A DNA stretch of 64,000 nt from JAABTL01 sp964465355 (GTDB taxonomy: Bacteria; Deinococcota; Deinococci; Deinococcales; Trueperaceae): the NCBI GenBank assembly GCA_964465355.1, contig CAYXJZ010000001.1:1-64000 (forward strand), read 5' to 3'. The translations under genes were made by a program, and so were the position numbers. This document shows, in pieces, positions 49,144-58,159 of the stretch. Positions within the stretch are counted from its first letter, which is position 1. Each line of letters begins with the position of its first letter. The notes below the pieces were generated by a model that was not told the DNA's origin, made no database searches, and saw nothing but the letters and a program-made list of their open reading frames with translations.

Positions 49144-49312
49144 GTCCTTCAGGGAGTTCATCACCTTCTCCGCCGGTTCCACCTCCGGCGACTGGGCTTG
49201 GGTGACCGTCAGCTGGCTGCTCACGGTCGTGGGCTTCGGCCTGTACTGGGTGCACCTGACACGCATCCGACGCAAGTTGGAGAGAGAGGTCGCAGGATCA
49301 ACAGGAAGCTGA
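49136..49312 (+). CDS. ccmD: CcmD-like small membrane protein
   Basis: A 58-residue protein with one membrane helix (WAWVTVSWLLTVVGFGLYWV) followed by a basic tail (HLTRIRRKLEREVAG), the classic CcmD shape. CcmD holds CcmC, CcmE and CcmAB together. It starts 8 bases inside ccmC and ends 16 bases past the proposed ccmE start. Confidence 0.88.
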   Translation: MSESFREFITFSAGSTSGDWAWVTVSWLLTVVGFGLYWVHLTRIRRKLEREVAGSTGS

Positions 49313-49722
49313 CATACGGACTGATCGGCGTGGCGCTGCTGGCTGTGGCTGGCTGGTTCACCTTCCAGGCGCTGAGCAACAGCCTCGTCTACTTCCTGCT
49401 GCCGGGCGAGTACGCCGCGCAGGCAGGGAACTTCGAGAACAGGCGGCTGAGGCTGGGCGGCATCGTCGAGCACACCAGCCTGGTGTTCGACGAGCAGGCC
49501 ATCGTCGTCCACTTCAACATCACCGACTCGAGCACCGCCTTCGCGGTCGAGCACCGCGGCACCCCGCCGAATCTCTTCCAAGAGGGCGTCGGCGTCGTGG
49601 TCGAGGGAAGGTTCGAGGACGGCGTGTTCAGGAGCGACAACCTGCTGGTGCGCCACAGTGAGGTCTATGAGGTGCAGGACGGGCCGATCGACGACGAGCA
49701 GCTGCGCGAGGCACTGAAGTAG
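49297..49722 (+). CDS. ccmE: Periplasmic heme chaperone CcmE, probable AUC start
   Basis: A 141-residue chaperone that binds heme covalently and passes it to CcmF/H. One N-terminal anchor (KLTYGLIGVALLAVAGWFTF), then the OB-fold with NFENRRLRLGGIVEHTSLVF, FNITDSSTAFAVEHRG, GVGVVVEGRFEDGVFRSDNL and the heme-linking HxxxY in LLVRHSEVYEV. There is no ATG, GTG or TTG near the natural N-terminus. An ATC at 49297, with GGAGAGAGAGG upstream, gives the expected length. The nearest standard start is TTG at 49198, which would add a 33-residue unrelated tail. Confidence 0.85.
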   Translation: MNRKLTYGLIGVALLAVAGWFTFQALSNSLVYFLLPGEYAAQAGNFENRRLRLGGIVEHTSLVFDEQAIVVHFNITDSSTAFAVEHRGTPPNLFQEGVGVVVEGRFEDGVFRSDNLLVRHSEVYEVQDGPIDDEQLREALK

Positions 49723-49783
49723 CTTGCCCGAGGCGCCGCCGGATGCGACTTCCGCCGAACAGGTGCCACGGTAAGCTGAGGCC

Positions 49784-49840
49784 GTGATCTTCAGGGTGCA
49801 AGCCGCTCCAGCGTCGACAGCGACGGGCCGCGGACGATGA
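49784..49840 (+). CDS. 18-codon leaderless minigene overlapping ccmF
   Basis: GTG at 49784 follows TAAGCT (49772-49777) by six bases, the spacing of leaderless genes in this window. The 18-codon frame ends in TGA that overlaps the ccmF ATG (ATGA). It may serve to bring ribosomes to ccmF by coupling rather than make a working peptide. Evidence is positional only. Confidence 0.45.
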   Translation: MIFRVQAAPASTATGRGR

Positions 49841-51846
49841 ACCTAGCCCCCGACCTCGGCCTGCTCGGCTCGGTGGCCACCGCTTTGGCGCTTGGCCTGT
49901 CGGTCTATGCCCTGCTGGCTGGCGTGGTCGGCCAACTGCGGCGCGACGCCAGGCTGCAGACCTCCGCCAGGTGGACGGCGCTGGCGGTGTTCCTAGCCGC
50001 CACCACCGCCGTGGTGGTCATGGAAGCCGCCCTGCTCACCGACGACTTCAGCGTCAAGTACGTGGCCGAGCACAGCCGTATGGCCGCCCCCATCTGGGTC
50101 AAGGTGGTCACGCTGTGGGCAGCGCTGGAGGGCTCTGTGCTGCTGTGGGCCTGGCTGCTCACCGCCTACACCGCGGTGCTGGCGCTGAGCACCCCCAACC
50201 ACGCCCTGCGCGGCTGGGCGCTGGTGATCATGCAGATGGTGCAGGTCTTCTTCCTCGGGGTGGTGGCGCTGGTGGCCAACCCCTTCATCGTGCTGGCCAA
50301 CCCGCCCTTCGACGGCGCAGGCGCCAACCCGCTGCTGCAGAACCACTGGATGATGGCGGTGCATCCGCTGCTGATGTACCTGGGCTTCGTCGGCCTCACG
50401 GTGCCCTTCGCCTTCGCCATGGCCGCGCTCATCACCCGGCGGCCTGGCACCGAGTGGATGCGCCTCACCCGCCGTTGGACCCTGGCCGGCTGGGGCTTCC
50501 TGACCGCCGCCATCGTGGCCGGGGGTTGGTGGAGCTACGAGGTGTTGGGCTGGGGCGGCTACTGGGCATGGGACCCGGTGGAGAACGTCAGCTTCATGCC
50601 GTGGCTCACCGCCACCGCCTTCATCCACAGCGTGCAGGTGCAAGAGCGCAGACGCATGCTCAAGTCGTGGAACGTGCTGCTCATCGTGCTGACCTTCTCG
50701 CTCAGCATCCTCGGCACCTTCCTCACCCGCAGTGGCATCGTCTCGTCGGTGCACGCCTTCGGCGACGGGCCGGTCGGCCCCGTCTTCCTCGGCTTCTTCC
50801 TGCTGGTGGCGCTCGGCAGCCTTGGCCTGGTGGCCTGGCGCTGGGACCAGGTGCGCGACCGCGCCGAGCTCGACTCGGCCGTCAGCCGCGAGAGCGCCTT
50901 CCTCGCCGTCAACGTGCTGTTCCTCGCCCTGACCTTCGCGGTGCTGATCGGCACCATCTTCCCCTTGGTGGTGGAGGCCTGGAACGGCGCAAGGGTCACC
51001 GTCGGGGCCCCCTTCTTCGACCGCGTCTCGCTGCCGCTGTGGATGCTGGTGCTGCTGCTCATGGGCATCGGACCGTTGCTGCCATGGCGCAAGGCCGAGG
51101 AGCAGTCCTTGCGGCGGAACCTGGCCTGGATGGCGCTCGGCTTCGTCGTGGCCGCCGGCACGGCCGTTGCCTTCGGCCTGCGTCAGATCTACCCCGTGCT
51201 CACCATCGCCCTGGTCGGCTGGAACCTGGCCAGCATCGCGCTGCTGCTGGCCGGCGCCATCGTGCCCCGCTCGCGACTCACCGGCGCCTCGCTGGCCCGC
51301 AGCACCTTGCGCTACGCCTTCGAGCAGCGCCGCAAGGTGGGCAGCATGGTGGTGCACTTCGGCGTGCTGGTGGTGGCGCTCGGCATCGTCGGCTCCTCCG
51401 CCTACCGCGTCGACGTGCAGATGCGGCTGCCATACGGCGAGTCCGTGCCCTTCCGCGAGTACAGCCTCGAGGCGCTCGCGCCCTTCGCCGAACGCCGGGA
51501 CGGGCGCACCTCGGTCGGTGTGGACGTGGCGGTGCACCGCGGCGACCGGCAGCTGACGGTGCTGCGGCCGCACATCAACCTCTTCGGCGAGAACCAGATG
51601 ACCGTGCCCACCGCAGCCGTGCGCTACAGCGCCAGCCACGACCTCTACCTCTCGCTGGCCGGCAACGTCGACCCGCAGGCCGACGCCGTCATCATGCGGG
51701 TGGTGCGCAGCCCGCTGATCACCTGGATCTGGGTGGGCGCCGCCATCATGGCGCTCGGCACCGCCTGGTCGCTCTCGCCTGCCGGCGAGCGGCGCAGGGC
51801 GACGGCCAGCCAAGCTGCTACGCAGGCTGAACGGGTACCGCTGTGA
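49837..51846 (+). CDS. ccmF: Heme lyase CcmF
   Basis: A 669-residue, ~15-helix protein that joins heme to apocytochromes with CcmH/I. Heme-handling motif WGGYWAWDPVENVSFMPWLT, plus MAAPIWVKVVTLWAALEGSV, QNHWMMAVHPLLMYLGFVGL (His), FLTRSGIVSSVHAFGDGPVG (His), and a large C-terminal periplasmic domain (VQMRLPYGESVPFREYSLEA). Full length. The stop overlaps ccmG (GTGA). Translation may be coupled to the upstream minigene. Confidence 0.96.
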   Translation: MNLAPDLGLLGSVATALALGLSVYALLAGVVGQLRRDARLQTSARWTALAVFLAATTAVVVMEAALLTDDFSVKYVAEHSRMAAPIWVKVVTLWAALEGSVLLWAWLLTAYTAVLALSTPNHALRGWALVIMQMVQVFFLGVVALVANPFIVLANPPFDGAGANPLLQNHWMMAVHPLLMYLGFVGLTVPFAFAMAALITRRPGTEWMRLTRRWTLAGWGFLTAAIVAGGWWSYEVLGWGGYWAWDPVENVSFMPWLTATAFIHSVQVQERRRMLKSWNVLLIVLTFSLSILGTFLTRSGIVSSVHAFGDGPVGPVFLGFFLLVALGSLGLVAWRWDQVRDRAELDSAVSRESAFLAVNVLFLALTFAVLIGTIFPLVVEAWNGARVTVGAPFFDRVSLPLWMLVLLLMGIGPLLPWRKAEEQSLRRNLAWMALGFVVAAGTAVAFGLRQIYPVLTIALVGWNLASIALLLAGAIVPRSRLTGASLARSTLRYAFEQRRKVGSMVVHFGVLVVALGIVGSSAYRVDVQMRLPYGESVPFREYSLEALAPFAERRDGRTSVGVDVAVHRGDRQLTVLRPHINLFGENQMTVPTAAVRYSASHDLYLSLAGNVDPQADAVIMRVVRSPLITWIWVGAAIMALGTAWSLSPAGERRRATASQAATQAERVPL

Positions 51847-52385
51847 AGCGCACGCTGACGGTGGTGGCCGTGGTCGCGCTGTTGGGTGCGCTGTTCCTCT
51901 TCGGCCTGCTGCGTGGCCCACCGGACCGCGACATCCCTTCCAGCCTGCTCGGCCGGCCCGCGCCCGACTTCGACCTGCCGCTCTACCCCCGCTACCAGGC
52001 GGCCTTCGGGCCCAACCTGCAGCTCGGCCAGGTGCGCGAAGGCAGGCCCATGGTGATCAACTTCTGGGCATCCTGGTGCGTGCCTTGCTACGAGGAGGCG
52101 CCGCACCTGCAGGCCGCCTACAGGCAGTACGGCGACGAGGTGCTGTTCGTCGGCGTGCAGACACAGGACCGCGACCAACTCGAGGCCGGCCGGGCCTTCA
52201 TCGACCAGTTCGACCTCGGCTTCCCCAACGTCATCGACAACGACGCTCGCGTGTCCATCGGCTACGGCCTGTTCGGGGTGCCAGAGACCTTTTTCGTGCG
52301 CGCCGACGGCACGGTGGACCACAAGCACGTCGGCCCGGTGACCCTGGCCGTCATGCACGAACGCATCGGGGCCCTGCTCCGATGA
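51843..52385 (+). CDS. ccmG: Thiol-disulfide oxidoreductase CcmG/DsbE
   Basis: A 180-residue membrane-anchored thioredoxin that reduces apocytochrome heme sites. Anchor TLTVVAVVALLGALFLFGLL, then PAPDFDLPLY, active site FWASWCVPCYEEAPHLQAAY (CVPC) and cis-Pro GLFGVPETFFVRADG. GTG start coupled to ccmF; stop coupled to ccmH (ATGA). Electrons probably come from CcdA encoded at 42.3 kb. Confidence 0.95.
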   Translation: MKRTLTVVAVVALLGALFLFGLLRGPPDRDIPSSLLGRPAPDFDLPLYPRYQAAFGPNLQLGQVREGRPMVINFWASWCVPCYEEAPHLQAAYRQYGDEVLFVGVQTQDRDQLEAGRAFIDQFDLGFPNVIDNDARVSIGYGLFGVPETFFVRADGTVDHKHVGPVTLAVMHERIGALLR

Positions 52386-52870
52386 GGCGACCGTGGTCGG
52401 CGGGCAGGCTGCTCCTGCTCGCCCTGCTGCTATGGCCAGCGGCGGCGCTCGGCCAGGAGCGGGCGCTGGATCCGCAGGTCTTCGAGATCGGTCGTCTGTT
52501 GCGCTGCCCCACCTGCGTGTCGGAGTCGGTGGCCGAGTCCAGTTCGCCCATCGCCCGCGAGATGCGGGTGCTGATCCAGGAGCAGCTCGACGCCGGCGCA
52601 GACCGCGCACAGGTGCTCGCCTTCTTCCAGGAACGCTACGGCGACTGGATCCTGCAGGAGCCCCCCTTCAGCGGCCTCACCCTTGCCCTGTGGCTGGCGC
52701 CTGCCTTGGCCTTGCTGATCGGCGCCGTCCTCGTATGGCGTCTGGTGGCCCGCTGGCGGCGTGGATCGCAGGAACCGGCCGCCGCACTGGCGCCAGAGGA
52801 CGAGGCGCGGCTGGCCGCCGCCATGGCAGCCGAGGGCGGCGACCCGGCCCCCCAGCGGACGGAGAGCTGA
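52382..52870 (+). CDS. ccmH: Cytochrome c maturation protein CcmH
   Basis: A 162-residue protein with signal-anchor LLLLALLLWPAAALGQ, the redox motif LLRCPTCVSESVAESSSPIA (RCPxC), SPIAREMRVLIQEQLDAGAD and a C-terminal membrane helix (TLALWLAPALALLIGAVLVW). It reduces the CxxCH of apocytochrome with CcmG. Coupled to ccmG; seven bases before the CcmI-like gene. Confidence 0.95.
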   Translation: MRRPWSAGRLLLLALLLWPAAALGQERALDPQVFEIGRLLRCPTCVSESVAESSSPIAREMRVLIQEQLDAGADRAQVLAFFQERYGDWILQEPPFSGLTLALWLAPALALLIGAVLVWRLVARWRRGSQEPAAALAPEDEARLAAAMAAEGGDPAPQRTES

Positions 52871-52877
52871 GGCGGCC

Positions 52878-54572
52878 GTGCTGACGCTGATCATCGTCGT
52901 CCTGCTGGTGCTGGTGACCGTGAGCTATGCGGTGATCCCCTTGCTGGCGCCACGCCAGGTCGACGCGTTGCCCGACGACCGCGACCCCGTCACCGTCGAC
53001 CTGGAAGAGGAGCGCGACGCCCTGCTGCGGGCCATCCGTGAGCTGGACGGACGCGATGATCTGAAGGGCGACCGCAGGGACCGGCTGCGCGCACGCTACG
53101 AGGCCAAGGCGGCGCAGGTGCTGCGAGGGCTCGAGGAACGCAAGGCGGAGCGTGGCGGCGAGCCGGTGGTGACCACGCCCGTCGGGCGCCGCAAGCCGCC
53201 ATGGGCCATGTTGGGCCTGCTCGGTCTGGCCGTTGCCGCCACCGCCTCGCTCGGCGCCTTCGTCCTGCCGCGCGTGGGGCAGGGCACGGTCACCACCTTC
53301 TTCGCCGACGACCTGCGCGCGGCCGAGGCGCTGCGCGACCTGCAACGCGCCGCCGAGCGCGATGCGTCGGTGAGCAACCTCATGGCGCTGGCCGACGCCT
53401 ACTGGACCCTCGAGGACGCCGAAGGCGCAGAGCGCAGCTACCGTCAAGTGCTCACGGTGGCCTCCCCCACCGCATCGGCGCCCGCCCTTGCCTACAAGCG
53501 CCTTGCCCTGCTGGTGCTGGAAGGCGACCTGGCCGCCGCCCGCGACCTGCTCATCGAAGCCCGCCGCGTCGACCCCCTCGACCCGGAGACGCTGTTCGCC
53601 CTTGGCGAGCTGAACTTCGCCCTCGGCGACCTCGGCGCCTCCTCCGAGGCCTTCCGCGCCTACCTGGCCACACCGGAGGGCGTCAACGACTTGGACGCCC
53701 TCGCCCGCACCGAGCTGGTCGAGGCCCTTGCGCCGGTCAGCAGCGCGGTGGTCGAGGAACGCAGCGCCCAGAACCTGCTGGCCTTGGCCGACGTCTTCTG
53801 GCTGGCCGGGGCACAGGACCCGGCGGTGGAGCTGTACTTCGAGGTGCTGAGCAACTTCGACGCCTTCGAGCCGACCGCGCTCTCGCGCACCGGTCAGCTG
53901 CTCTTCGTCCGCGGCCGCACCGAGGACGCTGCCGCCGTGCTGGAACGCGCCGCGGTGGCCGCCGGTGGCCTTGCGCTGCTGGAGCCGCAGGCCAGCCTCT
54001 TCCTCGGCAATGCCTACGCCGTCATGGGCGACGACGTCGGCGCCGTGCGCGCATGGGAGGCCTACGTGCAGAGCGTGGGGCAGGCCGCGGCCGGCAGGGT
54101 GCCCGAGCTGCTGGCGGCCGCCCGCATCCGGGCAGCCGGTGGCGAGGCGCCGCTTGACGGGGGCACCACCACACCGCCCGTTGACCTCACCGAGATCGAC
54201 GAGGAGCCTGCGGACGACGGGGGCGTAGATGATGGGGGGATCCCAAGCGCCGAGGCTGCCGAAGAGGAGCCCGTGGGCCAGGAGCTGAGCGGCGACGACC
54301 TGGCCCGCGCCGCCATGGACGACCCAGCCCTCTTCCTGCAGGTGGGCGAGGGCCTGTACCGCGCCTACTGCGCGGTCTGCCACGGGGCCGAGGGCGATGG
54401 TGGCGCCGGTCCCCGACTGCGCGGCAACGCTCGCGCCAACCAGCCCACCAACGTGCGCAGCCTGATCCGCTTCGGCAGGGGCATGATGCCGGGCTTCGGC
54501 GCACAACTGTCCGAGACCGAGATCGAGCTGCTGCTGCGCTGGGTCGGCCAGGAGCTGGCCACCACCCGCTGA
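52878..54572 (+). CDS. CcmI-like TPR protein fused to a cytochrome c domain
   Basis: A 564-residue protein. N-terminal CcmI shape: helix LTLIIVVLLVLVTVSYAVIP, a cytoplasmic coiled-coil (EERDALLRAIRELDGRDD), and a second helix (MLGLLGLAVAATASLGAFVL). TPR repeats run over about 160-430 (DPLDPETLFALGELNFALGD). A Gly/Asp/Glu-rich linker (about 425-465) leads to a class I cytochrome c domain with YRAYCAVCHGAEGDGG (C498, C501, H502) and Met ligand region GRGMMPGFG. CcmI normally ends after the TPRs. The extra heme domain is unusual and could carry electrons or be a built-in maturation substrate. GTG start inferred. Confidence 0.9.
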   Translation: MLTLIIVVLLVLVTVSYAVIPLLAPRQVDALPDDRDPVTVDLEEERDALLRAIRELDGRDDLKGDRRDRLRARYEAKAAQVLRGLEERKAERGGEPVVTTPVGRRKPPWAMLGLLGLAVAATASLGAFVLPRVGQGTVTTFFADDLRAAEALRDLQRAAERDASVSNLMALADAYWTLEDAEGAERSYRQVLTVASPTASAPALAYKRLALLVLEGDLAAARDLLIEARRVDPLDPETLFALGELNFALGDLGASSEAFRAYLATPEGVNDLDALARTELVEALAPVSSAVVEERSAQNLLALADVFWLAGAQDPAVELYFEVLSNFDAFEPTALSRTGQLLFVRGRTEDAAAVLERAAVAAGGLALLEPQASLFLGNAYAVMGDDVGAVRAWEAYVQSVGQAAAGRVPELLAAARIRAAGGEAPLDGGTTTPPVDLTEIDEEPADDGGVDDGGIPSAEAAEEEPVGQELSGDDLARAAMDDPALFLQVGEGLYRAYCAVCHGAEGDGGAGPRLRGNARANQPTNVRSLIRFGRGMMPGFGAQLSETEIELLLRWVGQELATTR

Positions 54573-54585
54573 GGCGGGCCGCACC

Positions 54586-55245
54586 GTGGCTGAGCCGGAT
54601 CGTCCGCCCCCCACGCAGGCAGAGAGCGTCGACCATGACCGCCGCAGGCTGAGCGCCTGGCTGTGGCGCCTGCCTGTTCTCATCGCCGTCGGCGGCGGTG
54701 CATGGGGGGTGCGCGAGGCCTACCGCGTGTACTTCGGCAAGCGCGAACCCAGCCGCAGCCCGGCCTTCGAGGACGCCGCGCCGGTGCAGGTGGCCGCCCT
54801 GGCGGCCTTCGCCGCCGATTGGGACGCTGTGCCCTTCGTCCTGGCCGGCGTGCCATGCCTGGCCATGCGCCTCCCCAACGCGGTGGCAGGCAGCCTCGAC
54901 CTGCCCCATGCCGGCCCGAGGCTGGCCGCCGGCCCGAGGCCGGCCGCCGGCCAGCCCCCCGCCCCCGCGCTGCACCTGGCCGCCTTCTCGCGCGTCTGCA
55001 CCCACCAGCAGTGCATCGTGGACCTGAGCACCGATCCCGAGCTGGTGGCCTTCGCCTACAACCACCGCAGCGAGCTGCCGAGCCTCACCTGTGCATGCCA
55101 CTACAGCGTCTTCGACCCGAGCCAAGCCGGCAGGGCGGTCAGCGGACCGGCCCTGCAGCCGCTGCCGAGGGCGAGGCTGCGGTTGCAGGGCGAGGGGGCA
55201 GAAGCCACGGTGTGGGCGGACGGCATGGAACCGGCGCCCACCTGA
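54586..55245 (+). CDS. Rieske [2Fe-2S] membrane-anchored protein
   Basis: A 219-residue protein with an N-terminal anchor (LWRLPVLIAVGGGAWGVREA) and a C-terminal Rieske domain. Cluster ligands are CTHQQC (C138, H140, with C143) and LTCACHYSVFDPSQAG (C169, H172). An Ala/Gly/Pro linker (GPRLAAGPRPAAGQ) sits between. No cytochrome b is adjacent. It directly follows the CcmI-cytochrome c gene by 13 bases, so a two-part electron carrier is possible. GTG start. Confidence 0.88.
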   Translation: MAEPDRPPPTQAESVDHDRRRLSAWLWRLPVLIAVGGGAWGVREAYRVYFGKREPSRSPAFEDAAPVQVAALAAFAADWDAVPFVLAGVPCLAMRLPNAVAGSLDLPHAGPRLAAGPRPAAGQPPAPALHLAAFSRVCTHQQCIVDLSTDPELVAFAYNHRSELPSLTCACHYSVFDPSQAGRAVSGPALQPLPRARLRLQGEGAEATVWADGMEPAPT

Positions 55246-55265
55246 GGGCGCGGTATCCTGCGGCC

Positions 55266-56393
55266 ATGAACCCGCTGCTACGACTGGCCCGCCTCGGGCA
55301 ATCGGTGTACTTGGACGAGATCAGCCGTGACCTGGTGCGCGGTGGCGGGTTGCGCCGCCTGATCGACGAGGACGGCCTGCGCGGCGTCACCTCCAACCCG
55401 GCCATCTTCGAGAAGGCCATCGCCCACAGCAAGGACTACGACAACACCATCGCCGACCTGGCGCGCAGCGGTCTGCCGGTCGTCGAGATCTACGAGGCGC
55501 TGGCTGTCCAGGACGTGCAGGAGGCCGCCGACCTCTTCGCCGACGGCCACCGGGCATCCGGAGGCGACGACGGCTACGTCTCCCTCGAGGTCTCCCCCCT
55601 GCTCGCCGACGACACGGAGGGCACCATGGAGGAGGCGCGCCGCCTGTGGCAGCGATTGGCCCGGCCCAACGTCTTCATCAAGGTGCCAGGCACCGAGGCC
55701 GGCATCGCCGCCATCCGCCAGCTCAGCTACGAGGGCATCAACCTCAACGTCACCCTGCTCTTCGGCCTGCCGCGCTACCGCCAGGTGGCGGAGGCCTACC
55801 TGGCCGGCCTGGAGCAGCGACGGCAGGAAGGGCTGCCGCTGGACGGCATCGCCTCGGTGGCCTCCTTCTTCCTCTCGCGCATCGACGTGGCCATCGACCC
55901 GCAACTCGACCGCCTGGCCGAGCAGGGCGGCGAGCAGGCCGAGCTGGCCAGGTCACTGCGCGGCCAGGTGGCCATCGCCAGCGCCAAGGGTGCCTGGCAG
56001 GTCTACCAGGAGCTCTTCGGGCCAGGTGCAGCAGCTTTCGAGGCCTTGGCACAGGCAGGGGCAAGGCCGCAGTGGCTGCTGTGGGCCTCCACCGGCACCA
56101 AGGACCCCAGCTACCCCGACACGCACTACGTCGAGCCACTGATCGGCGCCACCACCGTCACCACCCTGCCGCGCGAGACCTTGGACGCCTACCGAGACCA
56201 CGGCCGGCCGGCGCTGCGCCTGGATGAAGGGCTGGCAGAGGCGGCCGCCCAGCTGGCTGCGCTGGCCTCCCTCGGCATCGACCTGGATCAGGTCACCGAG
56301 CAGCTGGAGCGTGAGGGCGTGGAGAAGTTCGTCAAACCGTTCGAGGCGCTGCTTGGGGCTCTGGAACGTTCGGTGGCGGCAGTAGGCGCTTAG
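55266..56393 (+). CDS. tal: Transaldolase
   Basis: Transfers dihydroxyacetone units in the pentose phosphate pathway. The 375 residues show LGQSVYLDEISRDLVRGGGL, GVTSNPAIFEKAIAHSKDYD, YVSLEVSPLLADDTEGTMEE, the Schiff-base Lys in NVFIKVPGTEAGIAAIRQLS and NLNVTLLFGLPRYRQVAEAY. It matches the long form found in Actinobacteria and Deinococcota. ATG has TATCCT (55254-55259) six bases upstream, suggesting a leaderless mRNA. It faces surf1 convergently. Confidence 0.95.
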   Translation: MNPLLRLARLGQSVYLDEISRDLVRGGGLRRLIDEDGLRGVTSNPAIFEKAIAHSKDYDNTIADLARSGLPVVEIYEALAVQDVQEAADLFADGHRASGGDDGYVSLEVSPLLADDTEGTMEEARRLWQRLARPNVFIKVPGTEAGIAAIRQLSYEGINLNVTLLFGLPRYRQVAEAYLAGLEQRRQEGLPLDGIASVASFFLSRIDVAIDPQLDRLAEQGGEQAELARSLRGQVAIASAKGAWQVYQELFGPGAAAFEALAQAGARPQWLLWASTGTKDPSYPDTHYVEPLIGATTVTTLPRETLDAYRDHGRPALRLDEGLAEAAAQLAALASLGIDLDQVTEQLEREGVEKFVKPFEALLGALERSVAAVGA

Positions 56394-56409
56394 GCTTAGC
56401 CATCCCAGG

Positions 56410-57228
56410 TCACTGCTGAGGCGCCACGGGCGCCTGAGGCGGCGATCTCTTTTCCTGCATCACCCGCCGCAACAGCAGCGGGTAGCCGATCAAGGTCACC
56501 AAGGTGAAGGCGAACCATTGGATGGCGTAGCCCAGGTGCGAGCCGACGCTGATCTGCGTCGGCTGCGGCAGCAAGGGCCAGTCGCCGGCTGCCGGCGGCT
56601 CCGTCTCCTCCAGCAGCAGCACGGCCTGCACCAAGGGCCCGGCCACCTGGTCCTGCAGGCGCTCTGGGTCGAGGTAGACCAGCGTGCCAAGGCGACCATG
56701 CTGCGGGTCCTTTGGCGCAAGGGCCGCCACCCAGCCGCTGGGCGGCCGGTCGACGGCCTTGAGGCGACCCACCACCCTCACCTCGCCTGCCGGTGGCGCG
56801 GCCTCGGCCAGCGGCAGCGTGTCCATGGCCAGCGGCACCCAGCCTCGTTCCACCAACAACCGCCTGCCGTCGTCCAAGGCCAGCGGCGTGACCAGGTGGT
56901 AGCCGGCGTGACCGTCACGGCTCACCGGGCGCCTCAGCACCTCGTCCTCCGGCTCGAAGCTGCCTAGCACCCAGACCCTGCGGTCACGCAGGGCGTCGGC
57001 CCGGCTGCCACCGCTGGCCGTGTCGGCTGCTGCTTCCGCCAGTGCCTGGTCCAAGGGCATGGGCGCCGTCTCCAGCCGCGCACTCAGCACCTCGTTGCGG
57101 GCCAGCCGCTGGTCGTGCCGCCGCAGCTGCCACATGCCGAACTGGCTGAAGGAGACGAGCACCGCCAAGGCCAGCAGGTGACCGACGATCCACTTGGGAC
57201 TCAGCAGTGGATGGCGTGTGCTGGCCAC
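56410..57228 (-). CDS. SURF1-family oxidase assembly protein
   Basis: A 272-residue protein with two membrane helices at the ends (VGHLLALAVLVSFSQFGMWQ and FAFTLVTLIGYPLLLRR). Between them are the SURF1 features QLRRHDQRLARNEVL, GHAGYHLVTPLALDDGRRLL, VERGWVPLAM and GSHLGYAIQWFAF. It helps insert heme a into cytochrome oxidase. GTG start. It is downstream of ctaA-ctaB by four bases. Confidence 0.93.
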   Translation of the reverse strand: MASTRHPLLSPKWIVGHLLALAVLVSFSQFGMWQLRRHDQRLARNEVLSARLETAPMPLDQALAEAAADTASGGSRADALRDRRVWVLGSFEPEDEVLRRPVSRDGHAGYHLVTPLALDDGRRLLVERGWVPLAMDTLPLAEAAPPAGEVRVVGRLKAVDRPPSGWVAALAPKDPQHGRLGTLVYLDPERLQDQVAGPLVQAVLLLEETEPPAAGDWPLLPQPTQISVGSHLGYAIQWFAFTLVTLIGYPLLLRRVMQEKRSPPQAPVAPQQ

Positions 57229-57232
57229 GACC

Positions 57233-58151
<919 letters not shown>

Positions 58152-58159
<8 letters not shown>

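Noticed and set aside
49971..51921. Long frames on both strands overlapping ccmF
   Set aside because: ccmF has strong motifs over its whole length. The others are Arg/His/Gly-rich shadows.
52677..54683. Open frame of 668 codons on the minus strand
   Set aside because: Lies opposite ccmH and the CcmI-cytochrome gene, whose TPR and CAVCH motifs are clear. Composition is that of an antisense shadow.
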